From Cyanobacteria bacterium SIG26 (GTDB lineage Bacteria; Cyanobacteriota; Vampirovibrionia; Gastranaerophilales; Gastranaerophilaceae): a stretch of DNA of 64,000 bases. This document shows positions 33,855 to 42,181 of this stretch, piece after piece. The stretch lies in contig SUTS01000011.1 of NCBI GenBank assembly GCA_015152555.1, positions 22,111-86,110 on the forward strand, in the 5' to 3' direction. Both the position numbers and the translations under genes were made by a program. A model generated the notes under the pieces. It did no database searches. It saw only the letters and a program-made list of their open reading frames with translations, and had not been told where the DNA came from. How positions within the stretch are numbered: the first letter of the stretch is position 1; each line of letters begins with the position of its first letter.

Positions 33855-34345
33855 AAAATATTCCTCATTACAGAAGGTTGTCTGATTTCAGAATATCTTT
33901 GATCAACTCGGGCAAGTTCTTGGCCGACTTGTGTGTATAGATATTGTATAACATCTTCACTGCGTTGTTCTTCGGTATCATATTCTGCGCGTATTTTTAC
34001 AAGTTCATTGTTATCTAAAAATTTGCCGCCACAACTATAACATTCATCAATTTCAATTATTTTTTTAGCACTTGATGAGTTTTTTACCATCTTGGTTCCG
34101 CAATTTGGACAAAATCTGTCAAGTGTTGAGTCAGTTTGTTCAAATTTTTTATCAGAAATCTTTTCCAGAATAACAGAAATATCTTCGTGATTTTCGTCAA
34201 ATTCTTTAAATTCTCTGTTATCAAAATATATTCCACCACAACCTTGTGTACAGATATCAAGGTTAATACCTTCTGATGGTATATAAACTTTTTCCATAAT
34301 TTTGTTACAAGCCGGACAATTTAAAGTTTTTAATGTATCAGCCAT
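33833..34345 (-). CDS. zf-TFIIB-type double zinc-ribbon protein
   Basis: 170 aa. Two zinc-ribbon units: LNCPACNKIMEKVYIPSEGINLDIC...GCGGIYFDNREF near the N-terminus and RFCPNCGTKMVKNSSSAKKIIEIDECYSCGGKFLDNNEL in the middle. This is the zf-TFIIB domain found in small bacterial proteins of unknown role, possibly nucleic acid or protein binding. The helical C-terminal part (RSEDVIQYLYTQVGQELARV) is not recognised. Its 3' end overlaps the metallopeptidase-like gene by 22 bases. Confidence 0.82.
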   Translation of the reverse strand: MADTLKTLNCPACNKIMEKVYIPSEGINLDICTQGCGGIYFDNREFKEFDENHEDISVILEKISDKKFEQTDSTLDRFCPNCGTKMVKNSSSAKKIIEIDECYSCGGKFLDNNELVKIRAEYDTEEQRSEDVIQYLYTQVGQELARVDQRYSEIRQPSVMRNIFYKLTGL

Positions 34346-34489
34346 TTTTACCTACTTTCTTTTTTATAATTCCAGTCTATCATTTATTGTGTGTTTTAAA
34401 TCGTTCATGTACATTATTTTGAGGGTTTTTGTAAATTTTTTTTGTATTAATGCGGGAAATATTGTACAATAAGGTAAAAGGGTAAAATT

Positions 34490-36217
34490 ATGACTAAGAT
34501 AGTAAATAGTATAGAGATGGCTGAAAGTAAAATAAATCAAGCGTTAATATATGTAGATGAGAAAAATTATACTCAAGCGCGCGAACTTATTGAAGAAGCA
34601 TACAAGTTTTTTCAGGATGAGAATTTAATTGATGGAATATCAATATGTTTGAGTTTAATTGCATTTTTAAATTATTCTGAAGATAAGAATGGTTATGAAA
34701 ATGCGTTAGAATTATTAAATGATGCAACATTTATGTCAAAACGTTCAAATAATGAAAGTGCTATATTAATAAATGAATTGATGTTAGGGAATATAAATTT
34801 CTCAGAAAGTAATAAAGATATTGCTTTAATTCATTATAACAATGCTTTAAAAATAGCTGTGGAAGATGATAAATATTCACTTGTAGATACAATTAATACA
34901 AGAATTCGGCAGTTACAAAACGGTATGGATTATTCATTACCGACCAAAAGTGACCCTTTGGTATCACTTGTCAAAATAAGCCGTTCAATTACTGCATTAA
35001 CTGATATTGATGAGTTGCTGCGCGTAATCGCGGAAGAAACAAAAAATGCGATTTCGGCAGACAGATGTACGGTATTTTTATGGGATAAAGATACGGATGA
35101 GTTGTGGTCAAAAGTTGCATTAGGGTTGGACTCTAGTCAAGAGATTAGATTTCCAGCTGATAAAGGTTTGGCCGGATATGTTGTTAAATCAGGTGAAACA
35201 TTAAATATTATTGAAGCTTATGATGACCCGAGATTTAATCCGGAAGTTGATAAGAAAACCGGTTATCGTACAAAGACAATTTTGTGTATGCCTATTATAA
35301 ATAATAATCAAGAAATTATTGGTGCCTTTCAGGTTATTAATAAAATTGATGGTGTATTTACAAAAAATGATGAGGATTTGTTAATTGCGATAGGTGGCAG
35401 TGCAAGTATTGCGTTAGAAAATGCTCAATTATTTGACAAACAACTGCAAATGTATCACGAACAAAAATTGTTATTTGAAAGTTTTATTGATACATTAGCA
35501 ACATCTATTGATGCCAGAGATAAGATTACGGCTGGTCATTCAACTCGTGTTCGTCAATATTCTACTCTTTTAGCTCAAGAAATGAATATGGAACAAAAAG
35601 ATATTGCTCTATTGGAAAAAGCTGCACTACTTCATGATATCGGTAAAATTGGTATAAGAGATTCGGTTTTACAAAAAGACGGCAAGTTGACAGATGAGGA
35701 GTATAAACATATTCAAGAACACGTTAGAATTACACATAATATTTTGAATAAGATTTATATGTCGTCTGATTTTAGAATAATTACTGAAATGGCTTGTTCA
35801 CATCACGAAAAGTGGGATGGTAGCGGGTATTACAGACATTTAAAAGGTGAAGAAATAACCTTGGGTGGTAGAATTTTAGCCGTTGCAGACGTTTTTGATG
35901 CGATTACTTCTAAACGTCATTACCGCGATAAAATGCCGATAGCAAATGTTATTGATATTCTGATGAAAGGTGCAGGTTCTCATTTTGAAGAAAGTTTGGT
36001 AAATATATTTTTATCTGTTCCTGCAAACAAAATTGTTAGAGTCTTTTTATCAGAATCTAATGGGGAAATTAAGCCCGAAGATGAAAGAGTTTTGAGTGCT
36101 CAAAATTTACGCGAAGTTCATCGTTTAAGTACGGCAGAATCTTTAAATGAAAATGAACAAAAAATATTGGATTTATTTAACGCATATTATACAGGTATTA
36201 TGGGTGGGGGTAAATAA
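34490..36217 (+). CDS. TPR-GAF-HD-GYP phosphodiesterase-like signalling protein
   Basis: 575 aa. Residues 1-150 look like TPR helices (ALIYVDEKNYTQARELIEEAY). A GAF domain spans about 165-315 (ALTDIDELLRVIAEETKNAISADRCTVFLWD). An HD-GYP domain spans about 330-530, with HSTRVRQYS, AALLHDIGKIGI (HD), CSHHEKWDGSGYY and GRILAVADVFDAITSKRHYR. HD-GYP enzymes hydrolyse cyclic di-GMP. The name motif is GYY rather than GYP, so activity may be altered. No membrane segment. It leads a cluster with a secreted TPR protein and two response regulators, one base before the next gene. Confidence 0.9.
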   Translation: MTKIVNSIEMAESKINQALIYVDEKNYTQARELIEEAYKFFQDENLIDGISICLSLIAFLNYSEDKNGYENALELLNDATFMSKRSNNESAILINELMLGNINFSESNKDIALIHYNNALKIAVEDDKYSLVDTINTRIRQLQNGMDYSLPTKSDPLVSLVKISRSITALTDIDELLRVIAEETKNAISADRCTVFLWDKDTDELWSKVALGLDSSQEIRFPADKGLAGYVVKSGETLNIIEAYDDPRFNPEVDKKTGYRTKTILCMPIINNNQEIIGAFQVINKIDGVFTKNDEDLLIAIGGSASIALENAQLFDKQLQMYHEQKLLFESFIDTLATSIDARDKITAGHSTRVRQYSTLLAQEMNMEQKDIALLEKAALLHDIGKIGIRDSVLQKDGKLTDEEYKHIQEHVRITHNILNKIYMSSDFRIITEMACSHHEKWDGSGYYRHLKGEEITLGGRILAVADVFDAITSKRHYRDKMPIANVIDILMKGAGSHFEESLVNIFLSVPANKIVRVFLSESNGEIKPEDERVLSAQNLREVHRLSTAESLNENEQKILDLFNAYYTGIMGGGK

Positions 36218-36218
36218 G

Positions 36219-37763
36219 ATGAAAAAGCCGTTAATAACTTCATTATGTGTTTTTTCAATTTTATCTGGTCCGAGTTTCGCGTTTGATTTCACTAAATTAA
36301 AGCCGGTTAATCCTTTAGATAATAATCCGAAAACATATCAAGAAGTGGTTAATCAACCATCTTATGAATTAAAGCGCGGAACTTTAACGAAAAATGCTAT
36401 AAGAAATCAATATACAATTGCGATGGATAAATTTATGCAAAGTAATGTTCGTTCATCTTATCGTGATTTCAAAATATTGATTGAAAATGTTGTTCCGAAT
36501 GATTATGTTTATATGCGCTTAACTCAAGAAATGGCTGCAATTGGGTTTTTTAGCTTGGCAGAATTATCTATGTCAAAAGTTCAGGATAATAAATTATCTA
36601 TTTTGTTAGAAGAAGATGTTAAAAATTATTATTTTCCGAATTATACGTTAACTTTTAAAGATCAAATGTATTTGGCCGAAATTTATTCAAATATTTTATA
36701 TAATGATCAAAGTAAGGAAGCTACGATTGAACTTGTAAAACAGGATAGTTTGTTAGCGGATTCTGATTATGCAAATTATTTGGTTGCTTTTGGTAGTATG
36801 AAAAATGGCGAAATTAAACTTGCTGAAAAATTTATTAATAATGCGATTTCTAAAAATCCGGATAATATTAATTATAAACGTCTTAAAGCTGAGATAATTT
36901 CACAATCTGAGAAACCGCAAGAAGGTGTAAAATTAATAAATAGTTTGAGTTCAGAAAATATTCATACAATTGTTTTCGACAAAGAATTACATTCATCTCA
37001 ACAATATATTTTGTATAAAGCCGCTAAAAATGAATATTGGAAAAAATATCATTTAGCATATTATTATTTTGATGAAAATGAATTAAATAAGGCGTTAAGA
37101 GTTTTGCAGACGGCAATTAGTCCAAAGAAAAATATAAATAAAGATGTCTATACATTAACTTCAAAAGTATATTATGAGATGAAAGAGTTTGAAAAAGCTC
37201 AGGACTATGCCCTTAAAGCTCTTGATATAGAAGCTTCACATCCTGATGCTTTGATTGTTCTGGGGAATATTGCTTTAAGAAATAAAGATTATAAATCTGC
37301 TGAAAATTATTTTAAGAAAGCTATTTCAAAAGACGTAACTTATGTCGCAGATATTAAGTTAGCTCAAGTTTATCAGCATTTGGGTAATATTAAAAAAGCT
37401 AAAGAAATATATTCAAAAGTTTTAAAAATAAGTTCAAAAGCTTATGAGGCTTATTATCAAATGGCATTGCTTGAAAAAGATAGAGAGCTTGCATATCTAA
37501 AAAAAGCTGTTGCAATTAATCCGAATTTTAAAGATGGATGGGTTGATTTAGCAAGATTAGAAATAGATAAAGAATCTTATGACAGGGCGCTTTCTTATTT
37601 AGGTATAGCTAAATATATTGACGAAAACGATCATAGATATTATTATTATTTTGGTTTGGTATTGAAAAATAAGGGCTTAACTGCAGAGGCAAAATCAAAT
37701 TTTGAAAAAAGTTTAAATCTAAACCCTGATTATCAGTTGGCAAAAGAGGAATTAAATATATGA
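36219..37763 (+). CDS. secreted TPR-repeat protein
   Basis: 514 aa from the ATG at 36219; the track's extra 24 codons overlap the HD-GYP gene in another frame. A signal peptide (KPLITSLCVFSILSGPSFA, cut before FDF) sends it to the periplasm or surface. The C-terminal half contains at least six tetratricopeptide repeats (FEKAQDYALKALDIEASHPDALIVLGNIALRNKDYKSAENYFKKAI and so on). TPR solenoids bind protein partners. Its stop overlaps the start of the next response regulator (ATGA), giving tight coupling between an exported protein and a cytosolic regulator. Role unknown. Confidence 0.85.
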   Translation: MKKPLITSLCVFSILSGPSFAFDFTKLKPVNPLDNNPKTYQEVVNQPSYELKRGTLTKNAIRNQYTIAMDKFMQSNVRSSYRDFKILIENVVPNDYVYMRLTQEMAAIGFFSLAELSMSKVQDNKLSILLEEDVKNYYFPNYTLTFKDQMYLAEIYSNILYNDQSKEATIELVKQDSLLADSDYANYLVAFGSMKNGEIKLAEKFINNAISKNPDNINYKRLKAEIISQSEKPQEGVKLINSLSSENIHTIVFDKELHSSQQYILYKAAKNEYWKKYHLAYYYFDENELNKALRVLQTAISPKKNINKDVYTLTSKVYYEMKEFEKAQDYALKALDIEASHPDALIVLGNIALRNKDYKSAENYFKKAISKDVTYVADIKLAQVYQHLGNIKKAKEIYSKVLKISSKAYEAYYQMALLEKDRELAYLKKAVAINPNFKDGWVDLARLEIDKESYDRALSYLGIAKYIDENDHRYYYYFGLVLKNKGLTAEAKSNFEKSLNLNPDYQLAKEELNI

Positions 37764-38407
37764 AGAAGAATTTATTAATTGTAGAAGATCATGAATTAAC
37801 AAGGTTTGGTTTGAAAACAACATTTGAAGATGTTGATTATGTCGATGCGATTTACGAAGCTTCATCTGCAGAAGATGCAATAGAAATTTTTAAAACTAAT
37901 TCAATAGATGTTGTAATTATGGATTTGGGTTTGCCAAATATGAACGGTATTGAAGCTACTCAAGTAATTCGCAATATAAATTCAAATGCAAAAGTTATTA
38001 TTTTAACTTCTCATAATGATGAAAAAGAAGTTTTAAATAGTTTAAAAGCGGGAGCTAATGCTTATTGTTCAAAAGAAATTAATTTGCAAAGACTAGTGCA
38101 GGTTGTTCAGTCTGTAGCTGATGGTGCTGCGTGGTTTGATCCAAGCATCGCACATATTGTTTTACAAGCAACTGCAAATTCTAAAGTCGGAGAACCGGAT
38201 ACAAATTACAAAAATTATGATTTAACAGCGAGGGAAGCTCAAATTTTGAAACTTATGACTGAAGGGCATAGTAATATGGAAATTGCTCAACATCTTGTAA
38301 TAAGTGTAAATACGACTAAAGCTCACGTTGCAAATATTTTGCAAAAACTGGAAGTAGATGATAGGTTACAAGCTGCGTTAAAAGCATTAAAGTACAAAAT
38401 TGTATAA
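37760..38407 (+). CDS. NarL/LuxR-type response regulator
   Basis: 215 aa. Receiver domain (residues 1-120) with VEDHELTRFGL, the phosphorylated aspartate in VVIMDLGLPNMNG, and ILTSHNDEKEVLNSLKAGANAYCSK. LuxR-type helix-turn-helix at the C-terminus (LTAREAQILKLMTEGHSNMEIAQHLVISVNTTKAHVANILQKL). It is a DNA-binding transcription regulator activated by phosphorylation. ATGA overlap with the TPR gene. No histidine kinase lies beside it, so the cognate kinase is unknown. Confidence 0.92.
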   Translation: MKKNLLIVEDHELTRFGLKTTFEDVDYVDAIYEASSAEDAIEIFKTNSIDVVIMDLGLPNMNGIEATQVIRNINSNAKVIILTSHNDEKEVLNSLKAGANAYCSKEINLQRLVQVVQSVADGAAWFDPSIAHIVLQATANSKVGEPDTNYKNYDLTAREAQILKLMTEGHSNMEIAQHLVISVNTTKAHVANILQKLEVDDRLQAALKALKYKIV

Positions 38408-38421
38408 TAAAGGACTTTACA

Positions 38422-39048
38422 ATGACAGACTTAGTGAAAATTCTGTTAGTTGATGACAATCCAAAATTTTTGGAAGATGTTTTGCCGTATTATGGGTATG
38501 AAGTTACTGTAGCCAATGATGGTTCGCGAGCTTTAGAAGTATTAAATTCCGGTAAAACTTTTGATTTGATTTTGTTAGATATAATGATGCCAAAATTAAA
38601 CGGATGGGAAACCTTAAAACAAATCCGTAAAAGCGAAGTTTATGGTGAAATCCCTGTTATAATGTTAACTGCAGTTAATGAAGAACAAAAAATGGTCAAA
38701 GGTTTGAAAATCGGTGCGGATGATTATATCATAAAGCCCTTTGTTTTACCCAATTTATTAGCCAGAATTGAAGCTGTATTACGACGGGCTAAATGTACTT
38801 ATAGCAGAGCTTCACTTCGTAATGTTACAAATAAGCAAAAATGTAATATTAATGCCTTGACTGGGAGAGAAAAAGATGTTTTATTATTAGTTACGCAAGG
38901 TGATAGTAACAAGACAATAGCTGACAAGCTGGTTCTGAGTGAAGTTACTGTTAAATGCCATCTAAATAGTATATTTAAAAAAATGAATGTAACAAACCGA
39001 ACACAAGCTGTATTACTCGCAATGCAGATGAATTTAGTAGAAAAATAA
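38422..39048 (+). CDS. second response regulator: OmpR-like receiver with LuxR DNA-binding domain
   Basis: 208 aa. The receiver (KILLVDDNPKFLEDV, phosphoacceptor Asp in LILLDIMMPKLNGWE, MLTAVNEEQKMVKGLKIGADDYIIKPF) resembles OmpR/PhoB-type receivers. The output domain is a LuxR helix-turn-helix (LTGREKDVLLLVTQGDSNKTIADKLVLSEVTVKCHLNSIFKKM), as in some cyanobacterial regulators. It begins 14 bases after the first regulator. The two may act in sequence or as heterodimers (inference). Confidence 0.9.
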   Translation: MTDLVKILLVDDNPKFLEDVLPYYGYEVTVANDGSRALEVLNSGKTFDLILLDIMMPKLNGWETLKQIRKSEVYGEIPVIMLTAVNEEQKMVKGLKIGADDYIIKPFVLPNLLARIEAVLRRAKCTYSRASLRNVTNKQKCNINALTGREKDVLLLVTQGDSNKTIADKLVLSEVTVKCHLNSIFKKMNVTNRTQAVLLAMQMNLVEK

Positions 39049-39070
39049 ATATATATTTAAGGAGATAAGA

Positions 39071-39601
39071 ATGTTAGATTATACAAAAGAAGAATTATTA
39101 TCTTTGATAGAAAATACCCCAGAAAGATTTAATGAATGGAAGCAAGATAGGGATGATGTTGATTTGAGTGAAGTTGATTTTTCTAATATGATGATTAGGG
39201 AAGTTGATTTTTCAGATGTTGATTTGAATTCAAGTTCTTTTTCTGATTGTAATTTAACATTGGTGAATTTTTATGGAGCAGATTTAACTGCGGTTGATTT
39301 TACGAGAGCTGTAGTCACAGAATGTGATTTTTCAGAAAGTATTTTGACTGGTGCAGATTGTTCGTATGCACAGATGACATATTGTAATTTTACTGATTGT
39401 GATATGGCAGGTACAGTTTTGTCTGAAACTAATTTAACAAGTTCAGATTTGACTGCCGCTGAAAATTTGAGTTCTGCAAGGTACGATGAAGATACTATTT
39501 GGCCTGATGATGATATGATGCCAAATGATTTTGATACGTCTTGTCGCGATGATTTATCTTCATTAAAAGATGATGAAGATATTATGGTTGAAGATTACTA
39601 A
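39071..39601 (+). CDS. pentapeptide-repeat protein
   Basis: 176 aa. A run of about seventeen five-residue units (VDLSEVDFSNMMIREVDFSD, CNLTLVNFYGADLTAVDFTR) forms a right-handed quadrilateral beta-helix between residues 28 and 132. The tail is strongly acidic (DDDMMPNDFD, LKDDEDIMVEDY). Such proteins may mimic DNA (for example gyrase-protecting Qnr) or serve as scaffolds; no Qnr-like features are evident. Last gene of the signalling cluster; dapB follows after 26 bases and may be cotranscribed. Cytosolic, with no signal peptide. Confidence 0.88.
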   Translation: MLDYTKEELLSLIENTPERFNEWKQDRDDVDLSEVDFSNMMIREVDFSDVDLNSSSFSDCNLTLVNFYGADLTAVDFTRAVVTECDFSESILTGADCSYAQMTYCNFTDCDMAGTVLSETNLTSSDLTAAENLSSARYDEDTIWPDDDMMPNDFDTSCRDDLSSLKDDEDIMVEDY

Positions 39602-39627
39602 TAAATTATCTCAAAAAGGAGAAAAAT

Positions 39628-40374
39628 ATGATAAAAGTTGCAGTTTGTGGTGCTTATGGCAAGATGGGCCAAGAGGTTTGTGCCGCAGTTGAAGCCGATT
39701 TAAATACAGAATTAGTTGCTAGAATTGATATTCAAGGCGATGCTTATAGGACTATTGAAGACGCCAAAAAAGATTGTGAAATAGATGTGTTAGTCGATTT
39801 TACACAACCTGCTTCGATTTATGAAAATGCAAAATATTGTTTAAATAATGGGATTAATATTGTAATTGGTACAACCGGATTAAAAGACGAAGAAATCGAA
39901 GAACTTAAAAAACTTTCTGAAACTAATAACACTGGATGTTTGATTGCACCGAATTTTTCTACCGGTGCGGTTTTGATGATGATGTTTTCTCAAATGGCGG
40001 CAAAGTATTTTGATAATGCTGAAATTATTGAACTTCATCATAATCAGAAAAAAGACGCGCCTTCAGGTACTGCTATAAAAACTGCATTGATGATGTCAGA
40101 GGCAAAAGAAAGTTTTAAAAAGGGAAATTGCGCTGAAGTTGAAACTATAGAGGGTTCTCGTGGCGGAACTTCATATTCTGATATTCAAATACATTCTGTT
40201 AGAATGCCCGGATATATCGCGTCCCAAGAGGTTATTTTTGGTTCATCCGGTCAAATTTTTAAAATAAGACATGATTCAATGGACAGAAAATGTTATATGG
40301 GTGGTGTTTTACTAGCGGTTAAACACGTTGCAGCTCATAAAGATTTTATTTATGGTTTAGAAAATATAATGTAA
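39628..40374 (+). CDS. dapB: 4-hydroxy-tetrahydrodipicolinate reductase
   Basis: 248 aa. NAD(P)-binding N-terminus KVAVCGAYGKMGQEVCAAV, DFTQPASIYEN, GTTGLKDEE, and the substrate-binding block IIELHHNQKKDAPSGTAIKTA with the catalytic His-His-Lys. Reduces the product of DapA in the diaminopimelate pathway. AAAAAGGAGAAAAAT before the ATG. Standard length. Its place behind a signalling cluster is unusual but the 26-base gap makes read-through likely. Confidence 0.96.
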   Translation: MIKVAVCGAYGKMGQEVCAAVEADLNTELVARIDIQGDAYRTIEDAKKDCEIDVLVDFTQPASIYENAKYCLNNGINIVIGTTGLKDEEIEELKKLSETNNTGCLIAPNFSTGAVLMMMFSQMAAKYFDNAEIIELHHNQKKDAPSGTAIKTALMMSEAKESFKKGNCAEVETIEGSRGGTSYSDIQIHSVRMPGYIASQEVIFGSSGQIFKIRHDSMDRKCYMGGVLLAVKHVAAHKDFIYGLENIM

Positions 40375-40388
40375 GGATTTGTGGATTT

Positions 40389-40416
40389 TTGCAAAAAAAA
40401 TTGTCCATGATAAGAT
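40389..40416 (+). promoter_or_regulatory. promoter directly abutting der
   Basis: TTGCAA (40389-40394), 16-base spacer, TAAGAT (40411-40416). The -10 box ends six bases before the der ATG and no ribosome-binding site is present, so the transcript would be leaderless. Confidence 0.5.
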
Positions 40417-40422
40417 TAACTT

Positions 40423-41751
40423 ATGAAAAGAAAACCGATAGTTGCAATAGTAGGACGACCAAATGTAGGTAAATCAACTTTCGTCAATCGTTTAGTTGGC
40501 GCAAGACAGTCTATTGTTGATGATTTACCTGGGGTTACTCGTGATAGAATTTATTTTGATGTTGAATGGCAAAATAAAGTTTTTACTGTAATTGATACTG
40601 GTGGTATTATTCCCGGTGATGAAGATGATATTATGGTTTCAATTTTTGATCAGGCTAAATTAGCTTGCGAGGAAGCCGAAAAAATTATTTTTATTGTTGA
40701 TGGACACGAGGGTGTTAACCCTGTTGATTATGATATTGCAAATATCTTACGACAATCAGGTAAACCTATTTTTCTTGCGGTGAATAAATGTGATAATCCA
40801 GATTCTTTAATGATGACAAGTGATTTCTATTCGCTAGCTTTAGGTGATCCTGTAGGTATTTCTGCACTTCACGGAAGTGGTGGTGTTGGTGATTTATTGG
40901 AACTTGTCACAGAAGATTTTGAAATTATCGAAGATGTACAAGAAGATAAACGTATTAGAATTGCGATTGTTGGTCGTCCAAATGCTGGTAAATCTTCGAT
41001 TGTTAATGCTCTATTAAATACAGATAGAGTGATTGTTTCCGATGTTTCTGGTACTACAAGAGATAGTATTGATAGTTATGTTAATTATAAAGACAATGAA
41101 TTTATTATAGTAGATACTGCTGGTATTAGAAAAAAATCTAAAGTCGATTATGGTGTTGAGAAATTTGCGGTTGATAGAGCGATTAGATCTATCAGAGAAT
41201 GTGATGTTGCGCTTTTGGTTATTGATGCAAAAGAAGGTATTTCTGATCAAGATAAAAAGATTTCTTCTATTATTACCGAATCCGGTAAAGGGCTTATTGT
41301 AGCGATAAATAAGTGGGATTTAATTGAAGAAAAACAAGCTAATACTATTAATAAATTTGAAAAAGAATTAGCGGTTGATATTCCGTTTTTGAGTTTTGCA
41401 CCAAAAATCTTTATTAGTGCAGTGACAAAACAACGTTTGGGTCAGATTTTTGAAAAATCTATGGAAGTATATGAGCAATGTACAAAACGTGTTTCTACAG
41501 GATTATTGAATAAGGTTATTAATGAAGCTTATGCCTTAAATCCACCTACAAGTTTTAAAGGTAAACGTTTAAAAATATATTATGTCACTCAAGCTAAAAC
41601 TCAACCGCCAACATTTGTATTGTTTGTGAATAATGAAGAACTATTGAAAGACAGTTACAAACGTTATTTAGAAAACAAATTGCGCGAGGCATTTGGTTTC
41701 TTTGGAACTCCTATAAGAATTTCGGTTCGAGAACGCGGTGAAAAGAAATAA
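40423..41751 (+). CDS. der: ribosome biogenesis GTPase Der (EngA)
   Basis: 442 aa with two tandem GTPase domains: GRPNVGKSTFVNRL with DLPGVTRDR, DTGGI and NKCD in the first, and GRPNAGKSSIVNALL with DTAGIRKK and NKWD in the second. A KH-like C-terminal domain follows (PPTSFKGKRLKIYYVTQAKTQPPTFVLFVN). Der is needed for 50S subunit assembly. It converges on the HxlR regulator with a 5-base gap. Confidence 0.96.
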   Translation: MKRKPIVAIVGRPNVGKSTFVNRLVGARQSIVDDLPGVTRDRIYFDVEWQNKVFTVIDTGGIIPGDEDDIMVSIFDQAKLACEEAEKIIFIVDGHEGVNPVDYDIANILRQSGKPIFLAVNKCDNPDSLMMTSDFYSLALGDPVGISALHGSGGVGDLLELVTEDFEIIEDVQEDKRIRIAIVGRPNAGKSSIVNALLNTDRVIVSDVSGTTRDSIDSYVNYKDNEFIIVDTAGIRKKSKVDYGVEKFAVDRAIRSIRECDVALLVIDAKEGISDQDKKISSIITESGKGLIVAINKWDLIEEKQANTINKFEKELAVDIPFLSFAPKIFISAVTKQRLGQIFEKSMEVYEQCTKRVSTGLLNKVINEAYALNPPTSFKGKRLKIYYVTQAKTQPPTFVLFVNNEELLKDSYKRYLENKLREAFGFFGTPIRISVRERGEKK

Positions 41752-41756
41752 GATTT

Positions 41757-42107
41757 TTATTCCTTAATTCGATGTTTTTCTACAAGTCTAATATATTTTT
41801 TGTAATCTTTTCCCCAATCTTTAAGTGCGTCTAAAACGGGTAGCATACTGTAGCCAATATCTGTTAAGGTGTATTCGACTTTGGGCGGGGTTTGCGGGTA
41901 AACCTCTCGATGTAAAAGTTCTAATTCTTCAAGTTCGCGCAGTTTTGCTGTAAGTACTTTTTGTGTAATTCCTTTAACTGATTTTTTTAACTCATTAAAA
42001 CGTTTTGTTCCTGTTAATAAATCTCTTATAATTAGAACTTTCCATTTGCAGCCAAGCATTTTTAAGGTGGTTTCAATCGGACATTTTGGTAAATCTTTGT
42101 AGTTCAT
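41757..42107 (-). CDS. HxlR-family transcriptional regulator
   Basis: 116 aa winged-helix protein. CPIETTLKMLGCKWKVLIIRDLLTGTKRFNELKKSVKGITQKVLTAKLRELEELELLHREVYPQTPPKVEYTLTDIG is a complete HxlR domain, with the conserved N-terminal cysteine. HxlR regulators respond to oxidants, aldehydes or other small molecules, often controlling a divergent gene. Here the upstream neighbour (aroB) is on the same strand, so its target is not evident; it may act on its own promoter. Confidence 0.93.
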   Translation of the reverse strand: MNYKDLPKCPIETTLKMLGCKWKVLIIRDLLTGTKRFNELKKSVKGITQKVLTAKLRELEELELLHREVYPQTPPKVEYTLTDIGYSMLPVLDALKDWGKDYKKYIRLVEKHRIKE

Positions 42108-42181
42108 AGTTTAAAATCTTTCGGTATCTTTTAGTTACTGTCACGAAATGTATTGTAACACACTGTTTATAAGGAATGCAA

